DNA from: Echinicola jeungdonensis
GTDB taxonomy: Bacteria; Bacteroidota; Bacteroidia; Cytophagales; Cyclobacteriaceae
NCBI RefSeq assembly: GCF_030409905.1
Contig: NZ_JAUFQT010000001.1
Location: 1,448,001 to 1,512,000, forward strand
DNA length: 64,000 nucleotides
Direction: 5' to 3'
Notes under the pieces: generated by a model
Told to the model about the DNA's origin: nothing
The model's database searches: none
The model's input: the letters and a program-made list of their open reading frames with translations, nothing else
Shown: in pieces, positions 62,744-64,000 of the stretch
Layout of the letters: every line of letters starts with the position of its first letter
Position numbering within the stretch: position 1 is the first letter of the stretch
Translations under genes and position numbers: made by a program

Positions 62744-64000
62744 TCATCTTATCCACACCTTTTCCACATATTTTCCAGTCCTTGTCTGGATCCATATATA
62801 GTGAATTCCAGGAGGCAAATCTTTGATCTCAAACTCAAATACACCCTTTTTAGGCTCAATTTCCCTAATTTTTTGCCCCAAAGTATTAATAATCGTCAGT
62901 GTTAACACAGGGGACAGACCTTCAAGCTGAAGATGGATATCTCCATCTGAAGGATTTGGAAAAACTTGAATATTTTTTTGTCCACTTTCTTCATTATTCA
63001 AATCTGTAATTAGATTTACATTCACCTCCATGGATTCCCCTGGACCTTCATTGCATTCATTCATAGGGGTAACTGTAAGCACAAAATCTCCCTCATTTTC
63101 CCATTGAACCATAACATTTGCGGTCCCCTGGCCAGAGGCAATAACTCCTCCACCACCAGTACTCCATTGATAATTGATCCCAGGTACCTCCGGCACTTGG
63201 TATTCCTCTTCGGTAAGCCCTACTATTGCTGAACCATTAATTGGCTTGGGTTGCTGTGGTGCTTGACTCACTTGAACCGTCTTTTGATAAACTACTCCTT
63301 GGCCGCAGGCATTTCGTGGTCGGACCTTTATATATTGCGTGCCTGTTTCAGTCCAATCCACCAAAACACTGGACAATCCTTGCCCTTCCTGAATGACCCC
63401 TCCAGTAACTTCCCAGATATATTCTGTACCATCGACCTCCTCTACTTCATATGCCCCTAGACTATTCATGCAAGAAACCCCTTCTCCAATTATTTCTGTA
63501 ATGGCTTGCGGAGAAGTGGAAACCAAAACCTCAAGACCAGTGGTAGGGCCATTACCGCATTCATTTTGCCCCCTGACCAATACTGCATTTCTACCAGGTG
63601 TATCCCACCTTACGACCACTCTGTTGGTTCCCTGACCTTCCAAAATGGTTCCCCCATCAACACGCCATTCATATACCACATCAGGATCCAGGTCATCTTG
63701 AACTGAATAAATTTGTTGACTTAAGCAAATATTATCCTCCCCAAAGATGGTACTGGGCTCTAAGGGCACCAAACAACTATATTCATAAAAAGTCCCATTT
63801 TCACCAGCAGCATAACCTTTATTCAGATCCCCAAAACTGATACTTCTAAAATCCTGAAATGTACCCGTGGAATTAACTTCCCAAGTTTCTCCTTTATCTT
63901 TGGTTTGCAACATCAAACCATTCGCCCCTGCAATAAAGCCAACGGATTCATCCAGGAACTCCACCGCATACAGGTTTTCACCTGAAGGTATATCAACAGC
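62744..64000 (-). CDS. T9SS-sorted surface protein with sensor-like repeats, N-terminus outside window
   Basis: The reading frame is open to the window edge (through VDIPSGENLYAVEF), so the gene starts beyond 64000 and the GTG at 63964 is not the true start. The N-terminal visible part is BNR/Ycf48-like (VGFIAGANGLMLQTKDKGETW, GYAAGENG). Three Ig/PKD-like repeats of about 80-90 residues follow, each with a Y-x-W strand and GQG[TL] motif (YEWRVDGGTILEGQGT, YIWEVTGGVIQEGQGL, YQWSTGGGGVIASGQGT). A type A type IX secretion domain ends the protein (QVFPNPSDGDIHLQLEG, ending KYVEKVWIR). Secreted and attached to the cell surface by T9SS; function unknown. Confidence 0.85.
   Translation of the reverse strand, partial: AVDIPSGENLYAVEFLDESVGFIAGANGLMLQTKDKGETWEVNSTGTFQDFRSISFGDLNKGYAAGENGTFYEYSCLVPLEPSTIFGEDNICLSQQIYSVQDDLDPDVVYEWRVDGGTILEGQGTNRVVVRWDTPGRNAVLVRGQNECGNGPTTGLEVLVSTSPQAITEIIGEGVSCMNSLGAYEVEEVDGTEYIWEVTGGVIQEGQGLSSVLVDWTETGTQYIKVRPRNACGQGVVYQKTVQVSQAPQQPKPINGSAIVGLTEEEYQVPEVPGINYQWSTGGGGVIASGQGTANVMVQWENEGDFVLTVTPMNECNEGPGESMEVNVNLITDLNNEESGQKNIQVFPNPSDGDIHLQLEGLSPVLTLTIINTLGQKIREIEPKKGVFEFEIKDLPPGIHYIWIQTRTGKYVEKVWIR

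Overview
The window looks like chromosome of a free-living Bacteroidota, most likely order Cytophagales near Cyclobacteriaceae. This is inferred from the gene set, not from a search. Supporting signs are SusC/SusD pairs driven by ECF sigma/FecR modules, Bacteroidota-type promoters (TTG, about 20 bases, TAnnTTTG), a type IX secretion tail, PafA-type phosphatase, an eukaryote-like IleRS and moderate AT content.

Left part (1-11.6 kb) is housekeeping: the end of an rRNA methyltransferase, guaB, a four-gene leftward operon (NrnA-like DHH phosphoesterase followed by three FKBP lipoproteins), ndk, scpA with a flippase-like membrane protein, dxs, and an alpha/beta hydrolase. A TPP riboswitch then precedes a TonB-dependent receptor (11.6-14.2 kb), which marks it as a thiamine-type importer.

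From 14.5 to 35.7 kb every gene is on the minus strand and forms two consecutive polysaccharide-utilisation loci. Transcription order of the upstream locus is ECF sigma, FecR anti-sigma, SusC, SusD, GH3, DUF1080, pectinesterase. The second is ECF sigma, FecR, SusC, SusD and two alpha/beta-fold esterases. The enzymes suggest esterified plant- or algal-type glycans such as pectin or xylan. Both FecR-SusC gaps carry the same two-hairpin leader with a conserved 12-base loop core. A GH172 (DUF2961)/GH43 pair at 44.6-48.7 kb extends the carbohydrate theme.

From 35.9 to 46.9 kb lie a nicotinamide-riboside salvage pair (pnuC plus a NadR-type kinase), two inverted copies of a 1042-bp IS1595-type element, a uracil-DNA glycosylase, a PepSY-like small secreted protein, lspA and ileS. 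Each IS copy has its own 8-bp target duplication, and the second copy splits the signal peptide of the GH172 gene.

The right part (48.8-64 kb) holds dgt, two DUF4382 lipoproteins, ribD, free-methionine sulfoxide reductase, an abnormal tRNA-like gene with a 55-nt variable region and a good promoter, a LOG protein, rdgB, a frameshifted udk, pruA, a HAD phosphatase, an ArsR regulator, a CarboxypepD_reg protein, pafA and a T9SS-sorted protein that runs off the edge.

The observations I rate highest are the abnormal tRNA-like gene, the conserved FecR-SusC leader RNA, the IS insertion that left a hybrid signal peptide on the GH172 gene, the homopolymer frameshift in udk, and a large nested palindrome beside the first IS copy.
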